DNA of 64,000 nt. Origin: CALBPI01 sp039814545 (GTDB taxonomy: Bacteria; Pseudomonadota; Gammaproteobacteria; Steroidobacterales; Woeseiaceae). Below are positions 1-7,320 of the stretch, piece after piece. Below the pieces are notes generated by a model, which searched no databases, was not told the origin of the DNA, and saw only the letters and a program-made list of their open reading frames with translations. The first letter of the stretch is position 1. Each line of letters opens with the position of its first letter. The translations under genes and the position numbers were made by a program. Location of the stretch: positions 1-64,000 of the forward strand of contig JBCCBB010000006.1 of NCBI GenBank assembly GCA_039814545.1. The letters are read 5' to 3'.

Positions 1-61
1 CGAAGCCGGGGACGTGCCGACCGTCGGCGACGAAGCAGCCGACGACGCTGCCGAAGACTGA
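1..61 (+). CDS. rplY: 50S ribosomal protein L25 (Ctc-type), C-terminal end only
   Basis: Only the last 19 codons are inside the window, read in the frame that ends with TGA at 59-61. The visible tail is acidic and rich in Ala and Asp (it ends DDAAED), as in the extended C-terminus of the Ctc form of ribosomal protein L25. The call rests mainly on context: prs-rplY-pth-ychF is the usual gammaproteobacterial order and pth starts 42 bases downstream. The body of the protein lies outside the window, so the family domain itself cannot be checked. Confidence 0.65.
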   Translation, partial: EAGDVPTVGDEAADDAAED

Positions 62-68
62 TAAGGGT

Positions 69-94
69 GCCGGCGCGGTTTACGCCGCGCCGGC
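69..94. other. GC-rich perfect hairpin between rplY and pth
   Basis: GCCGGCGCGG at 69-78 pairs perfectly with CCGCGCCGGC at 85-94 around the 6-base loop TTTACG. It starts 7 bases after the rplY stop and ends 9 bases before the pth ATG. No T-tract follows, so it is not a typical intrinsic terminator. It could stabilise the upstream mRNA end or affect pth translation; that role is inference. Confidence 0.5.
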
Positions 95-103
95 CACTCG
101 ATC

Positions 104-757
104 ATGGGCGACACCATCCGTGTCATCGCCGGTCTCGGCAACCCGGGCGCGGAGTACGCCGACACGCGGCACAACGCCGGTTTCTGGTTTGTCGACCGTC
201 TCGCCGAGCGCCATGAGGCGCCGCTGAAATACCAGCGCCGCCTCGATGCCGAGGTAGGGCGGATTCGCACGGGTGGTGAAGAGCTTTGGCTTATCAAGCC
301 CATGAGCTTCATGAACCGCTCGGGCGGCCCGCTGCGTGCCACGCTCGACTACTACCGGCTCGACATCGAGGAAACGCTCGTCGCGCATGATGAGCTGGAC
401 CTGCCTGTTGGAACGCTGCGCCTGAAGAAGGCTGGCGGTCACGGGGGACATAACGGTCTGCGTGACATCGTGAGCCACTGCGGGCCTGAGTTTTTCAGGC
501 TGCGCATTGGCATCGGGCATCCCGGTCAGTCGGAGCGCGTGGTGGGTCACGTTCTGCGCCGTGCGGGTTCTGAGGAACAGGACAAGCTCGACGAGGCTAT
601 CGACCGCGCCATCAAGGCGCTGCCCAAGATGGTGCGCCGCGGGCCCGGTGTCGTCATGAACGAGATCAATCGCAAACCCAAGCCGCCCAAACCGCCCAAA
701 CCGCCCAAGCCGCCGGCCGAGTCCGAGGCGGGCGACGACGGCAACAAATCGGAGTAA
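104..757 (+). CDS. pth: Peptidyl-tRNA hydrolase
   Basis: Cytoplasmic Pth hydrolyses the ester bond of peptidyl-tRNAs released by stalled ribosomes and so recycles the tRNA. The family motifs are present: GLGNPG at residues 11-16 with Asn13, TRHNAG with the catalytic His23, MNRSG around Asn71, HDELDLP with Asp96, and GGHGGHNGLR with Asn117. These correspond to the N10/H20/N68/D93/N114 set of the E. coli enzyme. The 217-residue length exceeds the usual 190-200 because of a low-complexity tail of Lys-Pro-Pro repeats followed by an acidic end. It lies between rplY and ychF, the normal gammaproteobacterial setting, and ychF begins 6 bases downstream, so the two are probably co-transcribed. Confidence 0.97.
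   Translation: MGDTIRVIAGLGNPGAEYADTRHNAGFWFVDRLAERHEAPLKYQRRLDAEVGRIRTGGEELWLIKPMSFMNRSGGPLRATLDYYRLDIEETLVAHDELDLPVGTLRLKKAGGHGGHNGLRDIVSHCGPEFFRLRIGIGHPGQSERVVGHVLRRAGSEEQDKLDEAIDRAIKALPKMVRRGPGVVMNEINRKPKPPKPPKPPKPPAESEAGDDGNKSE
674..715 (+). repeat. Tandem 9-base repeat in the pth tail
   Basis: Units close to AAACCGCCC (Lys-Pro-Pro) repeat about four times in frame near the 3' end of pth. Copies differ only at the third base of the Lys codon (AAA or AAG). Perfect or near-perfect 9-base units can change in number by slippage without breaking the reading frame. Confidence 0.75.
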
Positions 758-763
758 GCCCCC

Positions 764-1855
764 GTGGGAATCAAATGCGGCATCGTTGGTCTGCCCAACG
801 TTGGCAAGTCCACGCTGTTCAATGCGCTGACCGCGGCCGAGATCCCGGCCGAGAACTACCCGTTCTGCACGATCGAGCCCAACGTGGGGGTCGTCACCGT
901 GCCTGATCTGCGGCTCGACGCGCTCTCGGGCATCGTCAATCCGGCCAAGGTGATTCCGACGACCATGGAGTTTGTCGACATCGCAGGCCTCGTGGCCGGC
1001 GCGTCGAAAGGCGAGGGCCTCGGCAACCAGTTCCTGGCCAACATCCGCGAGACGCACGCGATCGCGCACGTCGTGCGTTGCTTCGAGAATGACGACGTCA
1101 CCCATGTCGCAGGAAAGGTCGACCCTGTCGATGACGCCGAGACGATCAACACGGAGCTGACGCTGGCAGACCTCGACCAGGTCGAGCGCGCACTGACGCG
1201 GGCGACCAAGATGGCCAAGGCCATGGACAAGGCGATCATGTACCGGCGCGACGTGCTCGCGCGCATTCGCGACCACCTGGCCGAAGGCAATCCGCTGCGC
1301 ACGCTCGAGCGTGACGACAACGAGCGCGCCGAGATTCGCGATCTTCAGCTTTTGACGGGCAAGCCCGTCATGTACATCGCCAACGTCAACGAGGACGGGT
1401 TCGAGAACAACCCCTACCTCGACAAGCTGACGGCGCTGGCCGAGGAAGAGGGCGCGAGTGTCGTGGCAGTTTGCGCGGCCATCGAGGCCGAGATCGCGGT
1501 GCTCGACGAGGAAGACCAGCAGGCATTCCTCGATGACCTGGGCTTCGAGGAGCCAGGCCTGAATCGCGTGATCCGTGCGGGCTACAACTTGCTCGGGCTC
1601 AACACCTACTTCACGGCCGGGCCCAAGGAAGTGCGCGCCTGGACGTTCCCGGCTGGCGCCACGGCGCCGCAGGCCGCGGGCGAGATCCACACGGACTTTG
1701 AGAAGGGCTTTATCCGCGCCGAGGTGGTCGGCTACGACGACTACATCGCCAACCAGGGCGAGCAGGGCGCCAAAGAAGCCGGCAAGCTGCGCCTCGAGGG
1801 CAAGGAGTACCTGGTCCAGGAAGGCGACGTTATGCACTTCCGGTTCAACGTCTAG
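764..1855 (+). CDS. ychF: Redox-regulated ATPase YchF (OLA1 family)
   Basis: YchF is a universally conserved, ribosome-associated P-loop NTPase of the Obg family that prefers ATP over GTP. The P-loop GLPNVGKSTL is at residues 8-17, the switch region is NYPFCTIEPNVG, and the G3 region is DIAGLVAGASKGEG. The G4 motif is NVNE rather than NKxD, which explains the ATP preference. A helical insert is followed by a C-terminal TGS domain (around LNTYFTAGPKEVRAW). The length of 363 residues is standard. The start is GTG at 764, chosen because MGIKCGIVGLPNVGKS is the normal N-terminus. It follows pth by 6 bases. Confidence 0.97.
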   Translation: MGIKCGIVGLPNVGKSTLFNALTAAEIPAENYPFCTIEPNVGVVTVPDLRLDALSGIVNPAKVIPTTMEFVDIAGLVAGASKGEGLGNQFLANIRETHAIAHVVRCFENDDVTHVAGKVDPVDDAETINTELTLADLDQVERALTRATKMAKAMDKAIMYRRDVLARIRDHLAEGNPLRTLERDDNERAEIRDLQLLTGKPVMYIANVNEDGFENNPYLDKLTALAEEEGASVVAVCAAIEAEIAVLDEEDQQAFLDDLGFEEPGLNRVIRAGYNLLGLNTYFTAGPKEVRAWTFPAGATAPQAAGEIHTDFEKGFIRAEVVGYDDYIANQGEQGAKEAGKLRLEGKEYLVQEGDVMHFRFNV

Positions 1856-1871
1856 CGGCCGGGATACGGTT

Positions 1872-2126
1872 TTGCGCAGACGGTCGCTGGCACTGTTCGT
1901 GGCCGCAGCCCTCGCGGGTTGCGCCAGCCCGCACGATGATCTCGCACGCGATGGCGATCTCTATGAACTGCTCAGCGAGCAGTACATCCGCGGCCCCGGC
2001 GACACCATCGGCAGCGATGGTCCGCGCGCGATGGGCACCACGGTGTGCACCTACTTCAATCGCGACACCAACGCGCGCGTGGTCCGGCGTTTCCCGGGCG
2101 GCCTGCCGTGTCCGCCGGTGTTGTGA
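1872..2126 (+). CDS. Small predicted lipoprotein, function unknown
   Basis: An 84-residue protein starts at a TTG 16 bases after ychF. Starting there gives MRRRSLALFVAAALAGC, a short positively charged signal with a clear lipobox (LAGC), so a lipid-anchored periplasmic or outer-membrane protein is predicted. The rest is about 65 residues with two further Cys (VCTYF and LPCPPV) that could form a disulfide. I do not recognise the family. The rare start codon and the lack of an obvious Shine-Dalgarno site make the start less certain than the reading frame. Confidence 0.65.
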   Translation: MRRRSLALFVAAALAGCASPHDDLARDGDLYELLSEQYIRGPGDTIGSDGPRAMGTTVCTYFNRDTNARVVRRFPGGLPCPPVL

Positions 2127-2175
2127 CCACTGCGGGCGCGGGCACTGCAAATGCAGTGTTTAAAGTGTCGGCGGC

Positions 2176-2205
2176 TTGACAGCCAAGGACGCTCACAAGG
2201 ACAAT
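2176..2205 (+). promoter_or_regulatory. Candidate sigma-70 promoter for the tRNA gene
   Basis: TTGACA at 2176-2181 is a perfect -35 box. GACAAT at 2200-2205, after an 18-base spacer, matches the -10 consensus at 4 of 6 positions. The mature tRNA begins 46 bases further on, which leaves room for a short 5' leader. Confidence 0.45.
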
Positions 2206-2251
2206 TCGCGGTCCCCAATCGGGGCGGGGGCCAAGCCCCAACGAAAACAAC

Positions 2252-2328
2252 GGTGATGTAGCTCAGACGGTTAGAGCGACGGACTCATAACCCGTAGGTC
2301 GGTGGTTCGATTCCACCCATCACCACCA
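2252..2328 (+). tRNA. tRNA-Met (CAT), elongator type
   Basis: A complete cloverleaf of 77 bases including an encoded CCA. The acceptor stem GGTGATG (2252-2258) pairs with CATCACC (2318-2324); the D arm contains TAGCTCAG and the T loop contains GGTTCGATTCC. The anticodon loop CTCATAA places CAT at 2286-2288. A perfect first base pair makes initiator tRNA unlikely. The anticodon stem has one A-C mismatch next to the loop. A lysidine-modified tRNA-Ile2 also has a CAT gene anticodon and cannot be fully excluded. Confidence 0.9.
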
Positions 2329-2337
2329 AACCCTTTG

Positions 2338-2364
2338 AAAATGCCCCCTCGTGGGGCATTTTTG
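2338..2364 (+). terminator. Intrinsic terminator after the tRNA
   Basis: AAAATGCCCC (2338-2347) pairs with GGGGCATTTT (2353-2362) around the loop CTCGT and runs into a short T-tract. It lies 10 bases after the CCA end of the tRNA and before the next gene. Confidence 0.85.
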
Positions 2365-2400
2365 TTGGGCGACGATCACCCGTCATCTGCAGGGAGCCCA

Positions 2401-3297
2401 ATGATGCGAATACGCCTGAGTCTGCTCACAGGCCTTGCGGGTGTCATTCTCGTGACCGCCGGGTGCGTGACCCCGGTGCCTGCGCCGGAATCGTCTATCG
2501 AGGACGACACTGTTTCCTTCGACCGGATTGACGCTGTCGTCTCTACGCTCAACGACACCTACGGTTCGGACGAGGTGCTGGTCGTACTCGATATCGACAA
2601 CACCATCCTCACGAGCAGCGTCGATCTGGGTGGCGACTTTTGGTACCAGTGGCAGCGCGGCCGGCTCGACGTCCAGCCCGAGCCTGACCAGAAAGTAGGC
2701 TGCCTGTTCGAGGACGCTATCGGATTGCTTTACGAGCTCGGCCCGATGCGGATCACCGAAGCGTCGTTGCCCGACAAGATCCGGTCCTGGCAGGACAGCG
2801 GTAACACCGTGTTTGCGCTCACCTCGCGCTCGCCCAAATACCGCGCCGCGACGGAGCGCGAGTTGATCCGGGCCGGTGTCGATCTGTCGCGTGCAGCGCT
2901 CTCGCCGTTGGGCGGCAGTGTTCCTGTGTACCGAGACATCGCCGATCGGGAATGGAGCTACATGCAAGGCGTCATGATGACGACGGGTATGAACAAGGGG
3001 AAGATGCTGCGGATGCTGCTCGACCGCACGGGACGGGACTTCTCTGCAATAGTGTTCGTCGACGATACGCGCCGGCATGTGGACCACGTATTTGAATCGT
3101 TCGAAGGTTCGGATCGAACTGCTGTCCGCGTGTTTCACTTCACGCGTATCGAGGCGGCGCGCGAAGATGCGCATGGCGCGGTATTGACTGAGCAGCAGGC
3201 GGCCAAGATGGCCGCCGACTGGCAACGGTTGAACGCTGTCTTGAATACAGTGTTTCCCGCGCGGACGACGACGGCAGGTTGCCTCGGCACACCCTGA
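2401..3297 (+). CDS. HAD-superfamily lipoprotein (DUF2608-like phosphatase)
   Basis: The start at 2401 (ATGATG) gives a signal sequence ending in the lipobox LVTAGC, so the 298-residue protein is probably lipid-anchored outside the cytoplasm. The catalytic HAD motif I is clear: LDIDNTIL with Asp64 and Asp66. Motif II is the FALTSRSP segment and the acidic motif IV is FVDDTRRHVDHV. The pattern resembles DUF2608, a periplasmic HAD group of unknown substrate. It is expected to hydrolyse phosphate esters with Mg2+, but the substrate cannot be inferred. It is isolated from upstream transcription by the tRNA terminator. Confidence 0.8.
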   Translation: MMRIRLSLLTGLAGVILVTAGCVTPVPAPESSIEDDTVSFDRIDAVVSTLNDTYGSDEVLVVLDIDNTILTSSVDLGGDFWYQWQRGRLDVQPEPDQKVGCLFEDAIGLLYELGPMRITEASLPDKIRSWQDSGNTVFALTSRSPKYRAATERELIRAGVDLSRAALSPLGGSVPVYRDIADREWSYMQGVMMTTGMNKGKMLRMLLDRTGRDFSAIVFVDDTRRHVDHVFESFEGSDRTAVRVFHFTRIEAAREDAHGAVLTEQQAAKMAADWQRLNAVLNTVFPARTTTAGCLGTP

Positions 3298-3360
3298 GCG
3301 ATTTGATACGGTTACTATTCGCGATCCGCAATTTACAATGCGCAAGGACGGCAATTACCG

Positions 3361-4440
3361 ATGATGATTTCAACTTCGGGGCGCATGTTGCTACAGGCGA
3401 TCGCGGCGATCGTCTTATCTCTCTGGACCGGAGGCGCGCAGGCAGAGGATGCCGAGATTCTCGAGCGCTACGCCGCCTACGAGCAGGCGACACGCAGCGG
3501 CGACTATGAATCCGCCGTTGGTCCCGTCAAGGCTGCACTGGACCGCGCCGAGGCGCTCTACGAAGACGACCATGAGACTGTCGCCTTGTTGTCCTACCAC
3601 TATGGCCGCGCGCTGTTTCGCAAAGGACAGTGGCGGGATGCATACCAGGCACTAGAGGTGGCGCGTGAGCGCTACGGTAATGCGTTTGGTGAGACATCTT
3701 CGGACATGGTGACGGTGTCGCTTGGTCTCGGTGATGCCGCGGATACATCGGGTCTGGCCAGGCGGCACTACGAGGAAGCGGCGCGCCTTTCCGAATCGGT
3801 GAACGGCGCCAGCAGCGTCGCCCACGCACGTGTGCTCCTCAAAGGCGGCGTCGGGTTGGTCGAGACCCATCGTGCGGACACTGACGCAGGTATGCTGGAG
3901 AAAGCACGCAAGGTACTTTCGGCAAATGATGCGTCTTCGGGGTTGCGCGCCGAAGCGGCGATGCAACTCGGCAAGCTGCGTCTGATCCAGGGCCGAATTG
4001 ACAGCGCGGAGACCTTATCGCTCGAGGCCATTGCGCTTGATGATTCGGCGCTCGTCGCACCAGCACATAGCTTGCTGGTCCGGATCTACGAGTCGCGCGG
4101 GGAGAGCGACGCTGCCACGCCACACGCATTGGCGGTGGGCCGGCTCAGCAATGAGCGGGACGGCAATGAGGATTACTTGCCGTTGTTTCGCATGGCGCCG
4201 ATGTATCCGATGAATGCATTGAGGGCCGGAAAAACGGGCCACGTTGACTTGATGTTCACTGTGGATGAGAAAGGGTATCCGCAAGACATCAAAGCGACGG
4301 CGGGCGAGGAGCTTTCGACGTTCCGCGCCGCTGCGACCAAGGCTGCGCGTGGCTTTAGGTACGCGCCGCGTTTCAAAGATGGTGTTCCCGTAGCCACTCC
4401 AGGTGTCGAGACACGGATTCGCTTTCAGATAGAGCGCTAG
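3361..4440 (+). CDS. Exported TPR-like protein with TonB C-terminal-like domain
   Basis: This 359-residue protein begins with a signal peptide cut after AQA (about residue 27). The middle is helical and TPR-like: repeated Ala-rich segments such as ALLSYHYGRALFRKGQWRDAYQAL around residues 75-100. The end, from MYPMNALRAGKTGHVDLMFTVDEKG onward, has the layout of a TonB C-terminal or energy-transducer domain (a strand pair followed by AATKAARGFRYAPRF). No N-terminal membrane anchor or Pro-rich spacer is seen, so it is not a classical TonB. It probably acts in the periplasm by protein-protein contacts. A related gene follows 29 bases downstream. Confidence 0.7.
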   Translation: MMISTSGRMLLQAIAAIVLSLWTGGAQAEDAEILERYAAYEQATRSGDYESAVGPVKAALDRAEALYEDDHETVALLSYHYGRALFRKGQWRDAYQALEVARERYGNAFGETSSDMVTVSLGLGDAADTSGLARRHYEEAARLSESVNGASSVAHARVLLKGGVGLVETHRADTDAGMLEKARKVLSANDASSGLRAEAAMQLGKLRLIQGRIDSAETLSLEAIALDDSALVAPAHSLLVRIYESRGESDAATPHALAVGRLSNERDGNEDYLPLFRMAPMYPMNALRAGKTGHVDLMFTVDEKGYPQDIKATAGEELSTFRAAATKAARGFRYAPRFKDGVPVATPGVETRIRFQIER

Positions 4441-4469
4441 CAGGTCTTACTGTGCCGAAATCCTTATCT

Positions 4470-5669
4470 ATGAACCCGAGGCGAGCCGTTGCCCTGATCT
4501 TGGTTTGCGCCGCGCAGCTGTGTCACGCGCAGGACATCATGCCGTTACCCGAAGCCAACGAAGCGCTGCAACAGCTACACGGTCAATATTCGCTTCATTT
4601 GGAATCGTCCAACTTCGAAGTTGGCGTGGCTTCAGCGAGAGACATACTCACGGTCGCCCAGCGTGCGGCCTCGCCTGACCCCCGCACAGTTGCCCGAGCC
4701 AAATACAACCTGGCATTGGCGCGATGGCGGAGCCAGGACATCGGCGCAGCGCTTGCGTTTGTCGATGTGCTCGCCGAGTTTGAGGACGTGTATGGCGCAA
4801 ACGCTGTCGAGCTCATTCAGCCTCTGGTGATGACGGCTGAGTCAGGCTTGATCTATGAAGCAGTCAATGGAACGCGCGCGACAATTGGGAGCGCCCAGGC
4901 AAAGGCGGTTCAGCACAAACGTCGTGCGCGGCGGATTGCGCTACGCCATTTTGGGCGGGACTCGATTCCGTTTCTTGAATACGAGCTTCGAACGGCGCGC
5001 GCCTCATTCCCCAATGAAGCCTTGTTTCGGAGTATTCACAGTCGCACGAAGAAACTCGGACCCGAAGGCGCCTTGCTGCACGCGCGCGCAGCAGACGAGT
5101 ATGGGAACATGCTCATGGAGCGGCAAAACATGCTGGGTGTCATCGAGGTCACTGAAGGCGCAATAGAGCAGCTTGAACGCGCCGGGGTGTCAGCGCGCCG
5201 ATTGCAGCGTCACTTGCACGGCCGTTTGGCGCGCGCCTATGAGATGAGAGGCGACCGTGACGTCGCGACACGGCATCTACTCGCCTACGCGCAGTATTCA
5301 ACCGACTCAAGCCGGGCTCAGGCCGTGTTTCTCTCGGAGTATCAGTATCGCCGTTACGAGCATCGCTTTCCCACAGCCGTTCCCGTGCGAGTGTCCATTG
5401 ACGAGGAGGGGTTCGTCACCAGGGCCGCACTCATGGCTAATGACGTGCTCGATTCATCGGCAACGCGGATGGCAATCACGGGTGCATACGCCCAGCGCTT
5501 TGCGCCGAGGCTTGATAACGGTATTCCTGTTGCCGATTTAAACCGAATCACGACAGTTCGAATTGATGATGCCGTGATCAGTCGCATTAACCGGGTGCGT
5601 TGTGAGTCAGAAGACGATCGCAGCGCGCTTACAAGATTCCTTGATTGGTCTTGCCGGGAGACTGAGTAG
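4470..5669 (+). CDS. Paralogue of the preceding TPR/TonB-C-like exported protein
   Basis: The start at ATG 4470 gives MNPRRAVALILVCAAQLCHAQ, a good signal peptide; a GTG at 4452 would add six residues. The 399-residue protein has the same plan as its upstream neighbour: a helical TPR-like body and a C-terminal segment (PTAVPVRVSIDEEGFVTRAAL, then AYAQRFAPRLDNGIPVA) like the TonB-C fold. It then carries an extra tail with two Cys (RVRCESEDD and DWSCRETE). The tandem arrangement suggests local duplication and divergence. Function is unknown. Confidence 0.65.
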   Translation: MNPRRAVALILVCAAQLCHAQDIMPLPEANEALQQLHGQYSLHLESSNFEVGVASARDILTVAQRAASPDPRTVARAKYNLALARWRSQDIGAALAFVDVLAEFEDVYGANAVELIQPLVMTAESGLIYEAVNGTRATIGSAQAKAVQHKRRARRIALRHFGRDSIPFLEYELRTARASFPNEALFRSIHSRTKKLGPEGALLHARAADEYGNMLMERQNMLGVIEVTEGAIEQLERAGVSARRLQRHLHGRLARAYEMRGDRDVATRHLLAYAQYSTDSSRAQAVFLSEYQYRRYEHRFPTAVPVRVSIDEEGFVTRAALMANDVLDSSATRMAITGAYAQRFAPRLDNGIPVADLNRITTVRIDDAVISRINRVRCESEDDRSALTRFLDWSCRETE

Positions 5670-5792
5670 CCTGATTGCGGCAGCGCTGTGGGCGTCTCGC
5701 ATTCTGTGAACTGTCTGCTGGCCAGCGATGCTATCGATGCGCCACAGTGCCGCATCATCACCACGTCTCCAGAATCCCGAGGAGTTGTTCTC

Positions 5793-6227
5793 ATGGCGAA
5801 CTGTCGATCTGCGTTGTTGCTGACGGTCCTGTTGACTATTGCTGCGTGTTCCGGCGATTCGAGCAAACCCGTGGACGCGTGGGTCACGGCGCGCCAGTCG
5901 GAATTACCGATGACGGCCGGCGCATTTGAGTGGCGCGAACTCACCGTCTATGAGAATCAAGTGATCGCGACCTACGTCGCCGCCGATCAGGATGGGTCGC
6001 TTAGCGACGAGCAGGTGTTCGAACAGGTCGCAGCAGCCGTTTGTGGCGTCACCGACATGGACGCGGTTTGGCAGTCGCGCTATGAACACTATGTGTCGGT
6101 AACGTCATCTAGTGGCGAGACGCTCCAGACAATCCGCACCAAGTCATTCGACTGCTGTGTTCTTGAAGCGTCGGCACGTATGAGCCGCGAAGAGGCTCAG
6201 AACAGCTGCCCTTACGAGGAGTATTGA
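5793..6227 (+). CDS. Small predicted lipoprotein, function unknown
   Basis: A GAGGAG Shine-Dalgarno site at 5779-5784 sits 8 bases before ATG 5793. The resulting 144-residue protein starts with a lipoprotein signal whose lipobox is IAAC. The rest is acidic with several Cys in the second half (AVCGV, FDCCVLEA, NSCPYEEY), so periplasmic disulfides are plausible. I recognise no family. It ends 17 bases before the convergent stop of the M14-like gene. Confidence 0.7.
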   Translation: MANCRSALLLTVLLTIAACSGDSSKPVDAWVTARQSELPMTAGAFEWRELTVYENQVIATYVAADQDGSLSDEQVFEQVAAAVCGVTDMDAVWQSRYEHYVSVTSSSGETLQTIRTKSFDCCVLEASARMSREEAQNSCPYEEY

Positions 6228-6244
6228 GCTCGAGGTAGATCTGC

Positions 6245-7318
6245 TCACTCTTCAAACGAGTCGATGGGCTGCGCGATGGTCATCACCGAATCGCCCGCGC
6301 GCACCGGCGGCCCCGCCAGGCCGTAGATGCCGTAGCCCGACGCCGGTGCGGTCACGGTTTCGACGGTGTCGCCCCGATAGTCTCGGATCTCGCCGAGGCG
6401 CTCACCGGCCTCAACCTTGCCGGCGCGCCGTGTGGGATACCACAAGCCCGAGTGTGTTACCGGGACCGATTGCGTACCGTCGAAGTACCGCGGCGTCACT
6501 GCGGCTTGAGATTCGGGGCCTTGTAACAGGCCCAGGTAGGTCAGCGCGTTGCGCATGCCGCTGACAATCAAGTCAACGTGAACGTCGTCGCGGCTACCGT
6601 TCTGGCCGGCTTCCACGAGCACGGTCGGCAGACCTTGTGCGACGGCCTGGCGGTTGAGCGACCGGCGCTGATCAACCTGCTGTTGGGTGTTCATCTTGTA
6701 GCGCACGATATTCGGAAAGCCCATCGATTGCGCGACACCCAGCGCTTGTTCGTAGTTGGTCGCGAGCGGGCCGCCATAGACGCCGATGAAGGCTTCGAGC
6801 CATTCGGCGCCGTCGCCACCGTGGACATCGAACACAAAATCCGCAGCGGGAATGACGGCAGTAGACAGCAAGTGGGCGATGCGCTCGGCTTGCGTGCCGT
6901 CCGCTGAGCCTGGAAACGAGCGGTTCAGGTTTTTGCGGTCAAACGGATTGACGTAAGGCGCGCGGTCCTCGTAGGCCGAGATGTGAGCAACGCGCACGAT
7001 GATAAGCGTCCCAGACAGCATCTCTGGCGTGATTTCGCGCGCGAGTCGATCGGCGGCCAGGATGGGCGGGAATTCGTAACCATGCACGCCCGCGACCATG
7101 AGGACGGTGGGTCCTTCGCGTTCACCGGCTATCACGGTCAACGGAATGAACGTTGCGGGGTCTTGCTTGCCGGCGGGTACTTCAAGCTGAAAGTCGGCGC
7201 GTTCGCCCCGCGCGACGTTGATGTCCGCCAGTTGCACGGCGGGTTCTGCGCCGCCGCATCCGCCGCACACCACGAGGGCAACGGCGCCCAGTGTGTTCTT
7301 CAGGTGCCGACTGCGCAT
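6245..7318 (-). CDS. Exported M14-like deacylase (succinylglutamate desuccinylase/aspartoacylase family)
   Basis: The 357-residue protein has an export signal, possibly a lipoprotein signal, though VVCGGC is not an ideal lipobox. The zinc site is visible: GVHGYEFPP supplies His79 and Glu82, and FVFDVHGGDG supplies the third ligand. NPFDRKNLNRSFPG is the family substrate-binding segment. Such enzymes remove acyl or acyl-amide groups from small amides. The C-terminal half holds a biotinyl-like beta domain (THSGLWYPTRRAGKVEAGERLG). It is the last gene of the receptor-exporter operon, 2 bases after the permease stop, so its substrate may be the compound moved by that system. Confidence 0.85.
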   Translation of the reverse strand: MRSRHLKNTLGAVALVVCGGCGGAEPAVQLADINVARGERADFQLEVPAGKQDPATFIPLTVIAGEREGPTVLMVAGVHGYEFPPILAADRLAREITPEMLSGTLIIVRVAHISAYEDRAPYVNPFDRKNLNRSFPGSADGTQAERIAHLLSTAVIPAADFVFDVHGGDGAEWLEAFIGVYGGPLATNYEQALGVAQSMGFPNIVRYKMNTQQQVDQRRSLNRQAVAQGLPTVLVEAGQNGSRDDVHVDLIVSGMRNALTYLGLLQGPESQAAVTPRYFDGTQSVPVTHSGLWYPTRRAGKVEAGERLGEIRDYRGDTVETVTAPASGYGIYGLAGPPVRAGDSVMTIAQPIDSFEE

Positions 7319-7320
7319 GG

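Noticed and set aside
80..1837. Long minus-strand reading frame across pth and ychF
   Set aside because: Antisense shadow of two clear conserved genes; no domain or start signal. The same holds for the long opposite-strand frames at 20648-21862, 33663-35156, 40437-42275 and 58993-60510.
2252..2328. CAT tRNA as initiator tRNA-fMet
   Set aside because: The first base pair of the acceptor stem is matched and the three G-C pairs of the initiator anticodon stem are missing.
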